Shown here in pieces: positions 61,946 to 64,000 of a stretch of 64,000 nucleotides of DNA. The position numbers were made by a program, and so were the translations under genes. This stretch comes from Macrotrachela quadricornifera. Lineage: Eukaryota > Rotifera > Eurotatoria > Philodinida > Philodinidae. The stretch spans positions 62,001-126,000 of the forward strand of contig JAJEKB010001135.1 of assembly GCA_022393335.1 (NCBI GenBank), written 5' to 3'. Within the stretch, counting starts at the first letter, position 1. Each line of letters starts with the position of its first letter. The notes beneath the pieces were generated by a model, which saw only the letters and a program-made list of their open reading frames with translations, was not told the origin of the DNA and did not search any database.

Positions 61946-64000
61946 TACGAAATTTTCGTTATTACGATCGCCGTAACTAACAATAAGACAATTTACTTTT
62001 GATATATAACCTTGGTTACCTTCGCTGTGGTCATCATCAGGAGATTTATAGTGATCAGTAACCTTTATAGAAATACTATTGTAAAGAAAAGTAACTCAAA
62101 GATATCATTCAAAAGACATACACTTTTTTCGAGATATAGACTTTCGAAACTAAGCTTTTTCAGGAGTTATACAATTTGGCATTATTCTAATTTTCGTGAC
62201 ATAGATAGAGTACACCTCAATACACCTTTGCAAATGAAAGTTAAAAAATCAAAAAAAAAAACTGTTTCGCTCAGGAAAGAGCAGAATTTAGTTGATTTAG
62301 ATCGAATAGTTGCATCTTCAACAAGAAGATAAGTATTAGTATATTTGAAATTTTTCATATGATGACTAACAACATAATATGTAGAAGAAGCAATTTGTAT
62401 TGAATATGATATGTCATAATTGTTCTTATTGTTTTTTGGCATGTTCAGAGTAAAATGAGATGATTGTAAGATATTTCTCTTTCTTTTTTTAAAAAATAAT
62501 GAAATTGTAATAAGAACAATCAAATGTTGTTTGCAGAATAGAAGAAAGAAGATAAACTAAAAAAATTTATTTATTGTCAAATGATTTGTTAACAAAAAAA
62601 TAAAATATACTATTCTATTAATGACGAACAATAATCAATTATATAAATTTAATACGAACAAAAAAAATCGAACCTATAATTTCCTTATATAGCCGTTTAC
62701 TTATGAAGAAATTGTAATAAAAATAAAAAAGAAGTTTTAATTTACATATACAACTATTCTTTTATTAATCTTTGTATTCTACAATAAAATACATTACCTT
62801 GAATTGATAATACAGAAGATGTAACTGAGTAATCGAATGTATACAATAACTGACAATGACTGATGATGATAAACATGTCACATATATTATTGAGAATGTA
62901 TGAACAAAAAAGAAATATATTTTTGTAAATTAAATAGATGCTGAATAGATTCTTACGAGTAATGATTATTGCATCATTATTTACCCATCAATATATTGTA
63001 TTTGATATAATAATCAATAAATCGCTTTTAGTTTAAACGTCTGTTTATCTCAACCAAATTCAAAATTTAATAATATTTTTAATTAGATATGAAAATTTTC
63101 TAAATACATGCAAAACTTCAAATGATTCACTGTACAATCTTACTTGACCGTTATTTCTTAGAATATTTTAAATAAAAGTCATTTGATGAATTTTTTTCTA
63201 AATATCTCATTTATACCTATAAAAATTATACAATCAATCATAGAGATCAATATACAATATATGAACTATTTCATTCGTTAGCAACATTATATTAAACAAT
63301 ATCCAGATATTCATTCTAAAAACTAATATTCCTCTACAGAATGTGACATTTTTCACTTTATACTTTTTTCCACTATTTGAAACTATATAAATAAGAAAGA
63401 AATACCATTATCATACATGATAACTACTCTGTACTTTCTCTGTTTGATTTTGTTTATAAATAAAAAGATATGATTATTTTACTGTTACTTGTCTATTGAA
63501 TTGAAAATAAAGACGAACAAAATGATAAATTTAGTTTCAATCAAAAGAAAAGAACATCAGTTTTTTTTTTACAGATCTTATTATCTTCTCTATTTTACTT
63601 TTGTTTTTATGGCCTTTCTCACACACTATATACAGAAACGCACACGCATACACATTCACACATAAATATTTTTTGAAAAAAAAGTTTTTTTGAACTTTAA
63701 TATTCTTGGCACACCATCATGGAGAGCAATAATAACAACAACAATAACAAAAAAAAAGGAAGAAAAATTAACTATTAACAGCAACAAGAAAAAAAATATA
63801 TGTATGAAAGAAATCAAATAGGAACAAAGAAAGATTTATTTTCTATAGCTGTTGTTTAAATAAACTAGAGAATAGAGATTCTATACATTGCTGTTGTTAT
63901 TTGTATTTTATGAAATAGATATCACTAAAACAAAGAAAATAATAATCAAATATATATATATTTATATATAATTTACCAAGATCATTACTGTATTGATAAT
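61946..64000. other. AT-rich end of window, no secure gene
   Basis: Open frames at 62012-62332 (plus) and 62182-62523 (minus) overlap on opposite strands and match nothing I recognise. The remainder is very AT-rich with homopolymers and a CA/CACA-rich patch near 63620-63662. Confidence 0.5.

Noticed and set aside
62012..62523. Overlapping frames of 106 (plus) and 113 (minus) codons
   Set aside because: They are antisense to each other, have no recognisable motif and lie beside a decayed foldback.

Overview
The window is a very AT-rich piece of an invertebrate nuclear genome, most likely a bdelloid rotifer. The genes are intron-rich and metazoan in type: a KCNQ potassium channel, a tandem tyrosine phosphatase, PSMD5, COPS4 and a TMEM120 pseudogene. 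Most introns are only 50-70 bases long. There is an F-box gene of a kind I associate with bdelloid families, and splice acceptors sit directly in front of two start codons, as expected for a lineage with spliced-leader trans-splicing. The species cannot be fixed from the sequence. One run of 10 Ns (50089-50098) marks an assembly gap.

Layout. 0.6-15 kb is gene-dense: a coiled-coil gene (630-2065), a tightly spaced same-strand pair PSMD5 (3057-4827) and COPS4 (4888-6720), an 18-exon tandem protein tyrosine phosphatase (7365-12875), a reverse-strand TMEM120 pseudogene (13072-14154) and a reverse-strand ciliary/sperm microtubule-protein-like gene (14519-15058). A small basic protein gene with a 5' UTR intron lies at 17644-17991. 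A complete 12-exon KCNQ channel occupies 18350-25023 on the minus strand. Its selectivity filter is partly encoded by a 15-nt exon, and its last intron holds a 1.54-kb hairpin-forming element.

From 25 to 38 kb there is little coding sequence apart from an intronless F-box/LRR-like gene (32142-33929). This part contains foldback elements, including one whose arms are built from about a dozen TCCGG-bearing tandem units. An ankyrin-repeat gene (39043-40754) follows. About 8.5 kb of purine/pyrimidine-rich, gene-poor DNA then leads to a lone first coding exon (49224-49321) with an RRKQ-type repressor motif. From 53 kb on there is a secreted two-exon DUF4139-like gene (minus), a 67-aa two-exon gene with a TATA box, a decayed ankyrin-like fragment, a short DNA transposon with 18-bp terminal inverted repeats and another foldback cluster.

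How genes may work together. PSMD5 (proteasome base assembly) and COPS4 (COP9 signalosome) both serve the ubiquitin-proteasome system and may be co-transcribed. The F-box protein would also act there, as an SCF substrate adaptor. No other functional clustering is evident. All exon models were built by eye from GT/AG sites and checked only for reading-frame continuity; family calls come from recognising conserved motifs, not from database searches.
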